Shown here one piece after another: positions 50,210 through 59,908 of a DNA stretch of 64,000 nucleotides. Origin of the DNA: Neobacillus niacini. Its GTDB lineage: Bacteria > Bacillota > Bacilli > Bacillales > Cytobacillaceae. Under the pieces are notes generated by a model, which saw only the letters and a list, made by a program, of their open reading frames with translations, made no database searches and was not told the origin of the DNA. The position numbers and the translations under genes are program-made. The stretch is from positions 124,001 to 188,000 of the forward strand of contig NZ_JAMBOX010000008.1 of NCBI RefSeq assembly GCF_023715785.1, given 5' to 3'. Positions within the stretch are counted from its first letter, which is position 1, and every line of letters begins with the position of its first letter.

Positions 50210-51859
50210 CTACTTTAACGTAATTGTCGGCTCAAGTTCCGCTTCAAAAATTCGCGGCCATGGCAGTTTTACATGAACACTTTCCAGGGACGAAATGGTT
50301 TTATAAAAGTCTTTATTTCCTCTTGATCCAATATACACCTGTTTACTATCAAAATACTGATACCAGTATTCAGTTTGCTCCGTCAGTTTTTCCTGCACAA
50401 AACGGTTTACTTGGTCATAATGAGCCCCAAGGTCAAATTCTCCTGCGCCAAGCTGTTGAACATACGCTCTGGCTGCCGGGTGGACAACATTCTTATATCC
50501 CTGGTCTTTGGCAAACCGATGAAGTAAAAATTCATAATGGGCTTTCGCCGTTTGTTCGTACAACGGAACTCCAAATCCTGATGTTTGAACTATAAAGGCA
50601 TACCTTGATGCTGCATGGCCTACCGTAATGCCAAGTGCATTTCCAGCTGTATTCCAGCCGCTATAAGAAAGAAGTTTTGTAAGATCTACGCTTCGCGCAA
50701 GCTTCATCACCAATTCTTCTTCGGCCTTATTAACAATTAATACATCTCCAATAGCCACTTGCTTACCCTTAGCAAGTAACTCTTTTGTTCGATTAACCAG
50801 TCCGTCAATATCTTTTGATCTGGATGAACTGCTGGACGAAGGGGTATTTAGCAAGAGATGAATATCCGCCTGATCCTCACTCCCAACCAACGTACCACCG
50901 GCTGATATAATATGCTTTTGCACATTGTAATCAAACGTAGTGTCTTCAAATGGTGCAATCCAATCATGACCTTGAATCCCGCCATATTCTACAAAGAACT
51001 TCGGTGAAGAATGGAAGAAATGGTTCACGAATCGCGATACTAACACCACATCCACTTCATCAGCGCCAGGGAAAACGGAGACTTTGTCCTGAACTTGAAG
51101 CTCATTCACCTTAGCATTTAATATTTCCCTCTCTGCACGATGAACTCCATAAGGGGCCGCATCGTCCTGAGATAAAATTAAGTAGTCAATATAGCCTTCC
51201 TGAACCCAGTCAATCATTAACTGATTCACCGTGTGATTTCTTGCTCTTGCTTTCTTGTAATCTTCTAAAACAGAGGCAGGGATTAGCGCCTCAAGTTGTT
51301 CCAGTCTCTCTTTACCATCCATACCCAAATTTACGACCTTATCGTACAAAACAGCCCATTCACTAATAAGCGAATAATATTTTAGATATTCATCATTAAT
51401 GGCAGTAACCGCTAGTCTTTGAATGGTATCGTAAACATATACAGGCTTATTCGGATATAATGCTTTCAGCTTTTTAATGACTTGAATATCACGAAGAGAA
51501 TCTTCTAGTGATTTAACACCTGTACGTGAAGCCACTAAACCTCCATAAGCCAGCATACTTGTGGAAATAACAAAACCATCTGCCTGATCGGCGTTTTTCA
51601 GGATCCATTTGCTAATTTCTTCCCCATTACCTGGTTCAGTGTAACGGCCGATCATTTCTTTTGGCGGAATAATTACCTCCATCCCTGCCGCCTTTCCAAC
51701 TTGCTGTGGAAAATAAGTATTTGCCGGCCGGTCATCTAATGGAACCATTAAAATCGTCGCTAGCGATTTTTCCTTCCCTGCGGCAGCAACCATACCCATA
51801 GAGCTAAACAGCAAAAGTACAGCAAGACCTAATGAAAAAACTCTTCTCCAATGTTTCAC
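50210..51859 (-). CDS. Secreted DUF4127 family protein
   Basis: This 549-residue protein has a Sec signal peptide (residues 1-28, cleaved after VAAAG) and matches DUF4127. Recognisable segments are MVPLDDRPANTYFPQQVGK (about 38-56), DGFVISTSMLAYGGLVASR (about 94-112), and LILSQDDAAPYGVHRAER (about 225). The Asp-rich DDRP and QDDA motifs would suit a sugar- or metal-binding active site, but no biochemical function is established. It lies 35 bp downstream of an FAD-dependent oxidoreductase, at the end of a sugar-type ABC transporter operon, suggesting a role in breakdown of the same extracellular compound. Confidence 0.87.
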   Translation of the reverse strand: MKHWRRVFSLGLAVLLLFSSMGMVAAAGKEKSLATILMVPLDDRPANTYFPQQVGKAAGMEVIIPPKEMIGRYTEPGNGEEISKWILKNADQADGFVISTSMLAYGGLVASRTGVKSLEDSLRDIQVIKKLKALYPNKPVYVYDTIQRLAVTAINDEYLKYYSLISEWAVLYDKVVNLGMDGKERLEQLEALIPASVLEDYKKARARNHTVNQLMIDWVQEGYIDYLILSQDDAAPYGVHRAEREILNAKVNELQVQDKVSVFPGADEVDVVLVSRFVNHFFHSSPKFFVEYGGIQGHDWIAPFEDTTFDYNVQKHIISAGGTLVGSEDQADIHLLLNTPSSSSSSRSKDIDGLVNRTKELLAKGKQVAIGDVLIVNKAEEELVMKLARSVDLTKLLSYSGWNTAGNALGITVGHAASRYAFIVQTSGFGVPLYEQTAKAHYEFLLHRFAKDQGYKNVVHPAARAYVQQLGAGEFDLGAHYDQVNRFVQEKLTEQTEYWYQYFDSKQVYIGSRGNKDFYKTISSLESVHVKLPWPRIFEAELEPTITLK

Positions 51860-51894
51860 AGTTTTCCTCCTTGATTACCTAATTTGTGACACAA

Positions 51895-53235
51895 TTAAAG
51901 AACTACCCCATTATCAGCTAAATGTTCCCTTAGCTTGGTGATGTTTAGATCTTTGGGTGAAACATAATCAGTAATGGAGAGTGCTGCGGCAGCTCCGGCG
52001 GCTTGACCCGTAGCCATTGCACTTGGAGTTAATCTCGTGGTTGCCAATGCCTCGTGAGTGGTTGAAATACACCTCCCCGCTACTAATAAATTATCAATTT
52101 TCTTCGGCACAAGGCAGCGGTAGGGAATGCCATAGCTGCCATCTCCTTCGATGTCTTTTGCTTGAACGCCTTTACCGCTTGGATCATGTATATCAATTGG
52201 GTAGCCGCTGAGAGCAATGGTATCTTCAAATTTCCTGCCACCGACAACATCCTCAATGGCGAGTACGTATTGGCCATCAATGCGTCGTGTTTCTCGGATT
52301 CCTATTTGAGTTCCAACCGCAGAAATAGATGCCTTTTCAAAGCCGGGAATTTTCTTTTGTAAGAACTCTGCCATCATCAGAACCTGTTTTCTTCCTTCTC
52401 TTTCCCCGGCAGATAAGTCAAACACATCTGTGCCATCCAAGCCTTGAACACGGGTGCAATTGACGAGCACCTCATCTTCCTCAGGTCCTGCAAAAAAGAG
52501 AACTTGGTCCCGATTAATAGGGACACCGGATTCACTCCATTCCTTATAAAAACCCTGAACACCCGTTAATGGGATGAGGTCTAATTCATCAATTGGGGTC
52601 TTTTTGTAAAAATTACTTGGATTTGCTTTCATGGCCTCTTTTACTTTTTCAAGGTTTACACCCCTCATACGGAACTTCATCGTCATTGGCTGCGTTTTGT
52701 GATCTTCCTCTCTTCCTTTTAAACAAGGGGCACCGGAGAGATAGGCGATATCCGCATCGCCCGTTGCATCAACAAACCTCTTGGCGAAAACACGGATGGG
52801 GCCGGACTTTGTTGCCAGTCCTAGTGAAGTGATCTGATTTCCTTCCACTTCCACTTTATCTATAAAACTATGAACGAGTACTTCCACTCCGGCTTCCTCG
52901 AGCATTTCCAATGCCAATAGTTTATATTTTTCCGGATGATAAGGGGTTAACGAATACGTAAATCCAACCGTATCTCGCAAATGACCAGGCGACCCGCTTA
53001 TTTCCATTAAGCGATCCACAATCTCTTGAGCAATTCCTTTTATGACTTGTTTTCCGTAGTTTGTATGAAAGGTCATCCACGGATAAACCAGTGCAACCGT
53101 CGACATTCCTCCCAAAAAGCCATACCTTTCAATCAGAAGTGTTTTTGCACCTGCCCTACCCGAAGCGATCGCTGCATTGATGCCGGCTGGACCGCCGCCC
53201 GCAACCACAACATCAAAAGTTAGTTCAGTCTTCAA
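51895..53235 (-). CDS. FAD-dependent oxidoreductase (FAD_oxidored family)
   Basis: About 446 residues with an N-terminal FAD dinucleotide motif VVVAGGGPAGINAAIASGRAG (split over residues 8-28), then LLIERYGFLGGMSTVA, the signature of the FAD_oxidored (PF12831-like) family. A C-terminal segment VAGRCISTTHEALATTR (about 387) fits the flavin-binding end. A TTG at 53235 about 9 nt from AAAGGA is my preferred start; a GTG at 53244 is directly at the RBS. Proteins of this family are commonly placed in sugar-degradation clusters, where they may oxidise a sugar hydroxyl. Substrate unknown. Confidence 0.85.
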   Translation of the reverse strand: MKTELTFDVVVAGGGPAGINAAIASGRAGAKTLLIERYGFLGGMSTVALVYPWMTFHTNYGKQVIKGIAQEIVDRLMEISGSPGHLRDTVGFTYSLTPYHPEKYKLLALEMLEEAGVEVLVHSFIDKVEVEGNQITSLGLATKSGPIRVFAKRFVDATGDADIAYLSGAPCLKGREEDHKTQPMTMKFRMRGVNLEKVKEAMKANPSNFYKKTPIDELDLIPLTGVQGFYKEWSESGVPINRDQVLFFAGPEEDEVLVNCTRVQGLDGTDVFDLSAGEREGRKQVLMMAEFLQKKIPGFEKASISAVGTQIGIRETRRIDGQYVLAIEDVVGGRKFEDTIALSGYPIDIHDPSGKGVQAKDIEGDGSYGIPYRCLVPKKIDNLLVAGRCISTTHEALATTRLTPSAMATGQAAGAAAALSITDYVSPKDLNITKLREHLADNGVVL

Positions 53236-53262
53236 ACTAGACACATCCTTTTTTTGTAAACA

Positions 53263-54099
53263 TTATTTTCCACCCGTCATCGTGACACCCTCGATAAATT
53301 GCTTTTGTGCAAAGAAAAAGATAATTAACAATGGAACGGTGGCCATTACAGACGCACTCATCAATAACTCCCATCTTGTTCCTACTTCATCCGTAAATAA
53401 TGCCAAAGCCAATGGCAACGTCATTAATTCTTTGGAATTAATATAAATAAGCGGCTCGTAAAATTCATTCCAGCTTGTTAAAAAGGTGAAAATCGTAAGT
53501 GTCGCAATGGCTGGCTTCGCCAGTGGCAGCATGATATTCCAGTAGATTCGAAAATAAGAACAGCCATCAAGCATTGCCGCCTCTTCTAATTCTTTAGGGA
53601 CCAATAAGAAAAACTGCCTCATCACGAAAATCCCAAATACTCCTGCCGGTCCTAAAATAGGAATGGCGATTAATGGTACATGGGTATTAATCAATCCTAA
53701 ATCCCTCATAAAGAGAAAAAGTGGAATCGTTATAACCTCAACAGGGATCATCATCGTGCTTAATAAACATAAAAACAGCAAATTGCTGCCTTTAAACTTC
53801 AATTTTGCGAACGCATAGCCAGCCAGCGAGCCAAAGAAAATGGTGCCAATTGTGACTAAGACGGCAATATAGAAACTATTAAAATAAAATAGGTGGAAAG
53901 GGGTCGTTTTTAGTACTTGTAAATAGTTTTCCCACCTAAATGGATCAGGAATAAATTGAAAGGAAAATATTTTTGTAGAATCCTTAAAAGATGTGTTTAT
54001 CATCCATAAAAATGGAACAATCATAATCAAAGAAATGACGGATAATATTCCATAAAAGGCTACTTTCGTAAACACACCATTCTTTCTATTATTGTTCAT
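53263..54099 (-). CDS. Carbohydrate ABC transporter permease (MalG-like)
   Basis: This 278-residue permease has six TM segments and the EAA loop EELEEAAMLDGCSYFRIYWNIMLPLAKP split over about 165-195 (E-A-A-x-x-D-G-x9-I-x-L-P), typical of MalG-type permeases (CUT1). It overlaps the upstream MalF-like gene by 11 bp. Part of an importer with the adjacent permease and binding protein; the ATPase is not encoded here and is presumably shared (MsmX-type), as is common in Bacillus. Confidence 0.93.
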   Translation of the reverse strand: MNNNRKNGVFTKVAFYGILSVISLIMIVPFLWMINTSFKDSTKIFSFQFIPDPFRWENYLQVLKTTPFHLFYFNSFYIAVLVTIGTIFFGSLAGYAFAKLKFKGSNLLFLCLLSTMMIPVEVITIPLFLFMRDLGLINTHVPLIAIPILGPAGVFGIFVMRQFFLLVPKELEEAAMLDGCSYFRIYWNIMLPLAKPAIATLTIFTFLTSWNEFYEPLIYINSKELMTLPLALALFTDEVGTRWELLMSASVMATVPLLIIFFFAQKQFIEGVTMTGGK

Positions 54100-55018
54100 G
54101 GAAAACCCACCTTTTTCTTACACCCCATTGAATTAGTGTAAAGAATAAAATGATGACAAATAACACAATGGCAATCGCAGAGGCGTAGCCAAAATCAAAT
54201 AATTTGAAGGCATTTTCCCAAATATAATAAACTAAGACCTTCGTGTGATTCCCTGGGCCGCCGCCTGTCATCACATAAATCTGTCCGAACACCTTCATCG
54301 AGCCAATCACTGTTAAAATTAACGTTAAAAAAACAGTTGGTGTAATCATTGGAAGGGTAACATGCCAAAATTGTTTTAGTTTGTTTGCACCGTCCAAATA
54401 GGATGCTTCGTAAAGGTTTTTATCCACCTGCTGCAGCGCCGCAAGGAATAGAACCATATTCAGACCCACATTTTTCAGAGCACTTACCACAATAACAGCA
54501 CCCATGGCAAGCTTTGGATTATATAGCCAGGCAGGTCCAGTAATGCCAAAAACATCGAGTATTTGGTTAATAAACCCTTCATCTGTCCCAAACATGTATT
54601 TCCATATAATCGACCAAACCACAATAGAGGTCATAACCGGAATAAAAATAGCTGTTCTAAAAAAGCCAATTCCTGGCAAATGACGTTGCAGCAGCAGCGC
54701 TAGCAGCAATGCAATCATAATATTTATCGGAACAAGTCCCCCGGAAAATAGAAGTGTATTTTTCATAACCTCCCAGAAGTCAGGGTCGTTTACTAAACGC
54801 TGGTAGTTCTCGCTGCCAATAAAATTCGGATCTCCAAGCAGCTTCCAATCCGTTAAACTCATATAAACGGAATAGATAAAAGGAATAAACATGACTAACA
54901 AAAAGCCAATTACCATTGGGCTAACAAATAAATAGCCAAAAAAGGCTTCACTTCCAAAAAACTTACTTCGCACTTTTTGAATAGGCAGGCCCTCTGCTGC
55001 TTTCACTTTTACTTCCAA
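54089..55018 (-). CDS. Carbohydrate ABC transporter permease (MalF-like)
   Basis: This 309-residue membrane protein has six TM segments. The EAA loop is LYEASYLDGANKLKQFWHVTLP (about 206-226). The N-terminal pattern AFFGYLFVSPMVIGFLLVMF is typical of MalF/UgpA-type CUT1 permeases. It starts 15 bp downstream of the TIM-barrel-like gene. Partner of the MalG-like permease. Confidence 0.93.
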   Translation of the reverse strand: MEVKVKAAEGLPIQKVRSKFFGSEAFFGYLFVSPMVIGFLLVMFIPFIYSVYMSLTDWKLLGDPNFIGSENYQRLVNDPDFWEVMKNTLLFSGGLVPINIMIALLLALLLQRHLPGIGFFRTAIFIPVMTSIVVWSIIWKYMFGTDEGFINQILDVFGITGPAWLYNPKLAMGAVIVVSALKNVGLNMVLFLAALQQVDKNLYEASYLDGANKLKQFWHVTLPMITPTVFLTLILTVIGSMKVFGQIYVMTGGGPGNHTKVLVYYIWENAFKLFDFGYASAIAIVLFVIILFFTLIQWGVRKRWVFHEQ

Positions 55019-55032
55019 CTTCGCTGCCTCCT

Positions 55033-55734
55033 TTACAATGAATCAATGGTTTTTCTAAAAGATGAAATAGCTCCTTTAATACTTTCTTCCGTGTTTCCAA
55101 TGACAATCGCTCCAAGCATGATCGCTTTTACTCCAGCCCGATAAAGCAAGGGAATATCAGTTGGCTCAATCTTTCTTTGGGATGGAACCATTACAGGTAC
55201 ATCTACGTTTTGAACAAGCGAATTATAGGAAAGGATATCTTTAAAGGTCAATGGACTGCCGTATTCCTCCCCGGGAACAATGGAAGCCTCGAGGGCTGAC
55301 ACTCCGAGATGCTTCACCTTGCCCAACTGACTAAAACAATATTCATTTGTAATGGCAAATGTCTTTTCCATCCCGTCCAGCTGTGTTAACCAGCTCGGCT
55401 TATGATGGGCATAGATGGAATAGAAATTAAAACCAAGTTGGATTAACTGTTCCATTTCACTTTGTTTTATATCTTCAATTGCGCCGCCTGGAACAATCCC
55501 AAGCGGGCCGGAGAATTCCGCTCTAATACTGCGGAAAACTTCTTCATATTCATGAACAGAAGTAAAGCTGTTTCCTGATGCCCGATGATGGACATTTACG
55601 TGCAATTTAATCACATCAACACCGGCATGAATAGCTGCCCTTGCAAGATCCAATCGATTTTCCGGCAAACTTGCAATTAAGGTAAGCTTTTTTGTCTCTA
55701 ATAACTGTGTTATGGAAGCAGTCAACGTAAACAC
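55033..55734 (-). CDS. TIM-barrel-like protein of the sugar locus
   Basis: This 233-residue protein has alternating strand/helix segments like a (beta/alpha)8 barrel: LTLIASLPENRLDLARAA (about 16), GVDVIKLHVNVHHRAS (about 38), LGIVPGGA (about 78), MEQLIQLGFNFYSIYAHH (about 93) and a phosphate-site-like ending AGVKAIMLGAIVIG (about 205). It resembles class of NanE/TrpF-type barrels or keto-acid aldolases, but I cannot name a family. It lies between the binding protein and the permeases, and so is probably the pathway's own isomerase, epimerase or aldolase. Confidence 0.7.
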   Translation of the reverse strand: MFTLTASITQLLETKKLTLIASLPENRLDLARAAIHAGVDVIKLHVNVHHRASGNSFTSVHEYEEVFRSIRAEFSGPLGIVPGGAIEDIKQSEMEQLIQLGFNFYSIYAHHKPSWLTQLDGMEKTFAITNEYCFSQLGKVKHLGVSALEASIVPGEEYGSPLTFKDILSYNSLVQNVDVPVMVPSQRKIEPTDIPLLYRAGVKAIMLGAIVIGNTEESIKGAISSFRKTIDSL

Positions 55735-55747
55735 CCCTAGTAAAAGG

Positions 55748-55781
55748 GATGCGGTTAATCCTTTTTAGGGTTAACCGCATC
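55748..55781 (-). terminator. Stem-loop between binding-protein and barrel genes
   Basis: GATGCGGTTAA pairs perfectly with TTAACCGCATC over 11 bp; on the minus strand CCCTTTTAC follows. Partial termination or 3'-end protection here would give extra binding-protein mRNA, as is common in ABC operons. Confidence 0.7.
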
Positions 55782-55786
55782 GCATT

Positions 55787-57079
55787 TTATTTCTTCAATA
55801 ATGGATCAATCTTATCTTCCATACCTTTAAGTATTTCTTCAGGCTTTTTCAGCTGGCCAAATAATTCATCAAAGCCAAATTGAATCGCATTATCAATTTT
55901 TTGCCACTCGATATGTCCAGCTTGTAGTCTGGCATTGTCCATTTCATCAATAACAGCTCTTTTAATGCTTTCCGCCGGAGGATTATTCGGCTGATTCACA
56001 AATTCATCTGAGCTAAGGACCGACTCACGCGGCGGTACGAAGAAAGTAGATGTCGCTTGAATTCCCTCTTGGCTTGTAAAGAACTTCAGCAGTTCTTTTG
56101 CCTCCTCTGTATGCTTAGAGCCTTTAAATAATCCATATCCAGCCTGGCCCAACATTGGGAATCTGCCTTTTGGCCCTTCAGGAAGCGGGGCGATATCCCA
56201 AGCAAAATCTTTTATTTCGCGGGCACGGGAAACATAACTGTATACATCAAAGAACATGCCAATTTTCCCTGACTCAAAGCTTACTTGCTCGCCTGCTTTT
56301 GGATGGGAGCCATCTTTAAACATCATCCGGTCAAGCATCTTTAGTGTTTCTACACCTTGTGGGCTATTCCATGTGAACTTTGTTTGATCCTTATTAAATA
56401 AGTCTCCACCATAGCCCCAAGTGTGTGATAATAAGGGAATCCACGTATTCCAGTCACGGAAGAAGTTCGCACCATATGTGCCTTTTTCGGATATCGCTTT
56501 TGCGGATTTCTCAAATTGCTCCCAATTCCATGCCCCTGCTTGAACATGTTCGTTCGGAGTTTTTTCCCCGGCCTTCACGAATAAATCTTTGTTATAGAAC
56601 AAAACCTCTGGTGGTGTTGAAAACGGAATGCCATACAATTTATTGTCTTTTCTAAACAAATCTAAGGTGGACGGGAAGAAGTCGTCCATATTGTATTCCT
56701 TATCGTCTTTAAAAGAAGAAACATCATCTAAAATTCCATTTTCCATGAATTGCGGAACCATCCGCTCCGCTACCCAGCCTACATCGGGTAATTCCCTGCC
56801 GGCAGCCAAGACGGTAATTTTCTGCTGGTAGTCAGGGAATGGAACACTTTCCATTTTCACCTTAATATTTGGATGTGTTTCATTGAATTTTGCGATTAAC
56901 TTGTTATAGACCTCTTGGTGGGCTTCATTCCCCCACATCATAAAAGTCAATTCCACCTGTTCATCCTTTGCTTTTGAACCTTTATCTTTCGGGGCAGTTG
57001 TATTGGCATCTTTATTACACGCCACTGAAACCGCTACCAAAAGAATCACTAAAAAAATGATCCCAAGCTTTTTTATCAT
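55787..57079 (-). CDS. Extracellular sugar-binding lipoprotein (CUT1 ABC importer)
   Basis: This 430-residue protein has a lipoprotein signal (IFLVILLVAVSVAC, Cys about 21) and a family 1 solute-binding domain: LTFMMWGNEAHQEVYNKLIA (about 48-67), KFNETHPNIKVKMESVPFPDYQQKI split over about 68-92, and a typical later segment KFFTSQEGIQATSTF. It binds an oligosaccharide or other carbohydrate for the two downstream permeases. It is the first gene of the operon, 100 bp from the response-regulator gene. Confidence 0.93.
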   Translation of the reverse strand: MIKKLGIIFLVILLVAVSVACNKDANTTAPKDKGSKAKDEQVELTFMMWGNEAHQEVYNKLIAKFNETHPNIKVKMESVPFPDYQQKITVLAAGRELPDVGWVAERMVPQFMENGILDDVSSFKDDKEYNMDDFFPSTLDLFRKDNKLYGIPFSTPPEVLFYNKDLFVKAGEKTPNEHVQAGAWNWEQFEKSAKAISEKGTYGANFFRDWNTWIPLLSHTWGYGGDLFNKDQTKFTWNSPQGVETLKMLDRMMFKDGSHPKAGEQVSFESGKIGMFFDVYSYVSRAREIKDFAWDIAPLPEGPKGRFPMLGQAGYGLFKGSKHTEEAKELLKFFTSQEGIQATSTFFVPPRESVLSSDEFVNQPNNPPAESIKRAVIDEMDNARLQAGHIEWQKIDNAIQFGFDELFGQLKKPEEILKGMEDKIDPLLKK

Positions 57080-57178
57080 CTCATAACCTCCCTTTGTATC
57101 TCATTTTAATAAAGACGGAATCTAAAAAATATCCTCTCAAAACGAGAAATAGTTCGTTATTCTCATATTTTCGTCATT

Positions 57179-57889
57179 TCAGGAAAATTCACGGAACTCT
57201 TTTGGTGTCATTCCCGTTTCTTGCTTAAACACCGTCATAAAGTGCTTCGGACTTTTATAACCCGAAAGCTGTGCCACCTCATAAACTTTTAAATTCGTTT
57301 CTTTTAACAATTTCTTGGCCCTTTTTAAACGTTCTTCCGTTATGTATTCCGTAAAGTTCGTGCCTAATTCCGACTTAAATAATTGCCCAACATACTGGGG
57401 ATTTAAATAAACATGCTCCGCAATATGTCCTAATGTAATTTCACGGCTTAAATTTTCGTCGATAAATTTCAGGATGTCTTGAAACTTTCGGGAAACAGGG
57501 ATCCGGTTTTCTTCCTCGGTTTCCTTAAAGATGTTTGAAATTGCCTGTGACAGTTCAATCCGGTTTATTGGCTTTAAAAGATAATCCGTTATTCCATAAC
57601 GCATGGCCGTTCTCGCGTACTCAAAGTCGCTATGACCGCTTAATATAATAATCGGAACATCTTTGGATATTTGTCTTACCTTCGAAATAAAGGTAAGGCC
57701 ATCCATCCCTCCCATACGGATGTCCGTTACAATTAAATGAGGAATTCGCCGGTGAATCATGACCATTCCTTCCTCCCCGCTTTTAGCCTCCAATACTTGA
57801 AAACCGCCCATGCCTTGTTCAAGTAAAACTTTCAAACCTTGCCTGATAATAGCCTCGTCTTCAACAACTAATATTTCTTTCATTTTCAT
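57179..57889 (-). CDS. Response regulator, REC plus AraC-type HTH (YesN-like)
   Basis: This 236-residue protein has a receiver domain (about 1-120) with acidic pocket VVEDEA, phospho-acceptor Asp in LIVTDIRMGGMDG (about 56) and Lys in DYLLKPINR (about 106), and an AraC-type DNA-binding domain (about 140-236), ending KSPKHFMTVFKQETGMTPKE. It is shorter than classical YesN (about 370), lacking the middle region. It overlaps the kinase gene by 29 bp. It probably activates the adjacent transporter operon in response to an extracellular carbohydrate. The alternative ATG at 57883 has a better-spaced RBS. Confidence 0.92.
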   Translation of the reverse strand: MKMKEILVVEDEAIIRQGLKVLLEQGMGGFQVLEAKSGEEGMVMIHRRIPHLIVTDIRMGGMDGLTFISKVRQISKDVPIIILSGHSDFEYARTAMRYGITDYLLKPINRIELSQAISNIFKETEEENRIPVSRKFQDILKFIDENLSREITLGHIAEHVYLNPQYVGQLFKSELGTNFTEYITEERLKRAKKLLKETNLKVYEVAQLSGYKSPKHFMTVFKQETGMTPKEFREFS

Positions 57890-59693
57890 AGGCCCCCCTT
57901 CGTTGGATCGGTATTTTTAGCAAGATAGAAAATCCATTATGTTCTTGGCTTGCTATCTCAATTCCGTACTCTTTTCCATAAAGCAGTTGAATTCTTTCAT
58001 GAACATTTGGCAAAGCAATCCCGGTATGATTTCGGTTTGGCTTGATTTGTCCTGTCTCCAATGTCTGCTTTAGCGCTTCCAACCTTTCAATGGGAACCCC
58101 CTTACCGTTATCATGGATGACAATCTCGAGGAGTTCATTCTTACTAGCTGCTTTAATCACGATGAGGCCTCCCTGTCCAAATAGCCCATGGATAATGGCG
58201 TTCTCAACAAGCGGTTGTAATACTAGTTTAGGAATAAGGACATCATGTAAGACCGGCTCAATCTCTTCTTCATATTTAAGATTCTCCCCCATCCTAACTT
58301 TCTGTATGGCTATATACGATTGAATAAAAGACAATTCTTCCTTTAAGGTTACGATTTTAGAAGAATTATCAATAGTGTATCGCAGTAATCTGCCGAGCGA
58401 GGACACCATATCGGAAACCTCCAGATTTCCCTTTGTGACGGCAAGCATATTAATGGTTTCTAATGTGTTGTAAAGGAAATGAGGATTCATTTGACTTTGC
58501 AATGCTTTAATCTCCGCTTCCTTCTCCCGCAGCCCTGTCTCGTATACTTCTGAAACCAGACGGTCAATTTCATTGATCATATGGTTAAAGCCTTTTCCAA
58601 GCTGTCCAATTTCATCATAGCCTTGAAAAGAAACCCTTTGAGCCAGATTCCCTTTTTCAACATTTTCCATCGCTTTTCTTAATTTATAAATGGACCCTAC
58701 CATAGGCTTGGAAAGCATAAATCCTAGCAGCAAAGAAATGATAATCCCCAGTAAGACAACGACAATCACCACTTTACGGAGATGGTTTACCTCACTTAAT
58801 ACCATGGCACTTGGCGTTAACATAATGGTTTTCACTCCTGAATAGGATGACTCGTTATATACAACCAAATAGTCAGTCTGATTAATTGAAAAGTTCATAT
58901 GTTGATGTTCTTTAAATCTGTTAATCTCAGTCAAAATGGAGTCTCCGATCATTTTGTCTTTTGCCTTTGGATAAATGAATTGATTTTCATTGTTTAAAAT
59001 AAAGATGCGGCTCGCTAAATTGGTTCTGCTTAGAATATCCTGAATTAACTCTTGCTTTAAATCAATTATCATAATTCCCAGCGGTTTATACGACTCCGGG
59101 TCTCTAATCAGCCTGGCAACGGAAAAAACAGTAACATCTTTTCGTAAATAATAATTGGGTTGATGGAGGGGAAGCAGCACCCACTCTCCGTCAGCCTTAT
59201 TAATTTTCTTCAGCCATTCACTATTACGATCAAATACTTTAAGCATGACGGTATTTGAATCTAAATTACTAAAAATGGTTCCATCATTAGCCATGATATG
59301 AATGCCTTTAATTTCATTTCTCATATGTATTAAACTAGAAATATACCGCCATAACGTTATTCGTTCATTTGCCGGTGGAAACATGGTTTTATCACTCGGG
59401 ATTTGATGGTTTTCTAGAATATCCATTACTTCTTGATTATAGAGCGGGGACAATGAAATGATTTGCATTTCCTTCAGATATCGGTCTAAATTTCGATTGA
59501 TTTGGTCCGCCAATTGGACTTGATATTCCTCCGTACGTTCCCGGCTCGACTTCGCCACTTGATAATATGTAATACTTCCAAGAAGGGTTGCGGTGGTCAA
59601 AATAAGAAGGGAGAAAATCAGAACCAATTTAACCCGATACGGAAGTGATAATAATGCTCTTTTGATTCTTTGCTTAATTGGCAATATGTCCAT
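57861..59693 (-). CDS. Sensor histidine kinase (YesM-like)
   Basis: About 610 residues: TM1 (about 22-45), an extracellular sensor domain (about 46-300), TM2 (about 305-330), HAMP (about 330-385), His_kinase with phospho-acceptor His in QSQMNPHFLYNTLETINMLA (about 405) and HATPase with N-box PKLVLQPLVENAIIHG and G-box DNGKGVP. It is a typical 5TM-less YesM family kinase that senses carbohydrate-related signals. The ATG at 59693 has AAGGGG 6 nt upstream and is preferred over GTG 59708. Pairs with the overlapping response regulator. Confidence 0.92.
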   Translation of the reverse strand: MDILPIKQRIKRALLSLPYRVKLVLIFSLLILTTATLLGSITYYQVAKSSRERTEEYQVQLADQINRNLDRYLKEMQIISLSPLYNQEVMDILENHQIPSDKTMFPPANERITLWRYISSLIHMRNEIKGIHIMANDGTIFSNLDSNTVMLKVFDRNSEWLKKINKADGEWVLLPLHQPNYYLRKDVTVFSVARLIRDPESYKPLGIMIIDLKQELIQDILSRTNLASRIFILNNENQFIYPKAKDKMIGDSILTEINRFKEHQHMNFSINQTDYLVVYNESSYSGVKTIMLTPSAMVLSEVNHLRKVVIVVVLLGIIISLLLGFMLSKPMVGSIYKLRKAMENVEKGNLAQRVSFQGYDEIGQLGKGFNHMINEIDRLVSEVYETGLREKEAEIKALQSQMNPHFLYNTLETINMLAVTKGNLEVSDMVSSLGRLLRYTIDNSSKIVTLKEELSFIQSYIAIQKVRMGENLKYEEEIEPVLHDVLIPKLVLQPLVENAIIHGLFGQGGLIVIKAASKNELLEIVIHDNGKGVPIERLEALKQTLETGQIKPNRNHTGIALPNVHERIQLLYGKEYGIEIASQEHNGFSILLKIPIQRRGAYENERNISC

Positions 59694-59769
59694 CAAAATC
59701 CCCTTCACCCAATGAATTTCTTACTTTTCTTTCTACAGATCCCTTCGAAACTCCTTCCTACCCCTAGAC

Positions 59770-59783
59770 AACTACCGGTAGTT
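59770..59783. promoter_or_regulatory. AACTACCGGTAGTT palindrome upstream of yesM-like gene
   Basis: A perfect 14-bp palindrome, extended imperfectly by TAGA/TCTA, about 75 bp upstream of the kinase start. It may be an operator of the two-component operon or a short hairpin. No binding protein can be assigned. Confidence 0.35.
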
Positions 59784-59847
59784 ATCTATTAAAAAGTGCC
59801 TCGCACAACTAATGGGGTAGATTCAGAATTCATGATATTCCGCTGTT

Positions 59848-59883
59848 AAAAAAAAATAAAAACCACCAGTTATCTGATGGTTT
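59848..59883 (-). terminator. Terminator of the PBP4-like gene
   Basis: On the minus strand AAACCATCAG pairs with CTGGTGGTTT around ATAA and is followed by TTATTTTTTTTT. It lies about 25 bp past the stop. Confidence 0.88.
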
Positions 59884-59908
59884 GACAACCCGCCAATTTT
59901 GATTGAAC

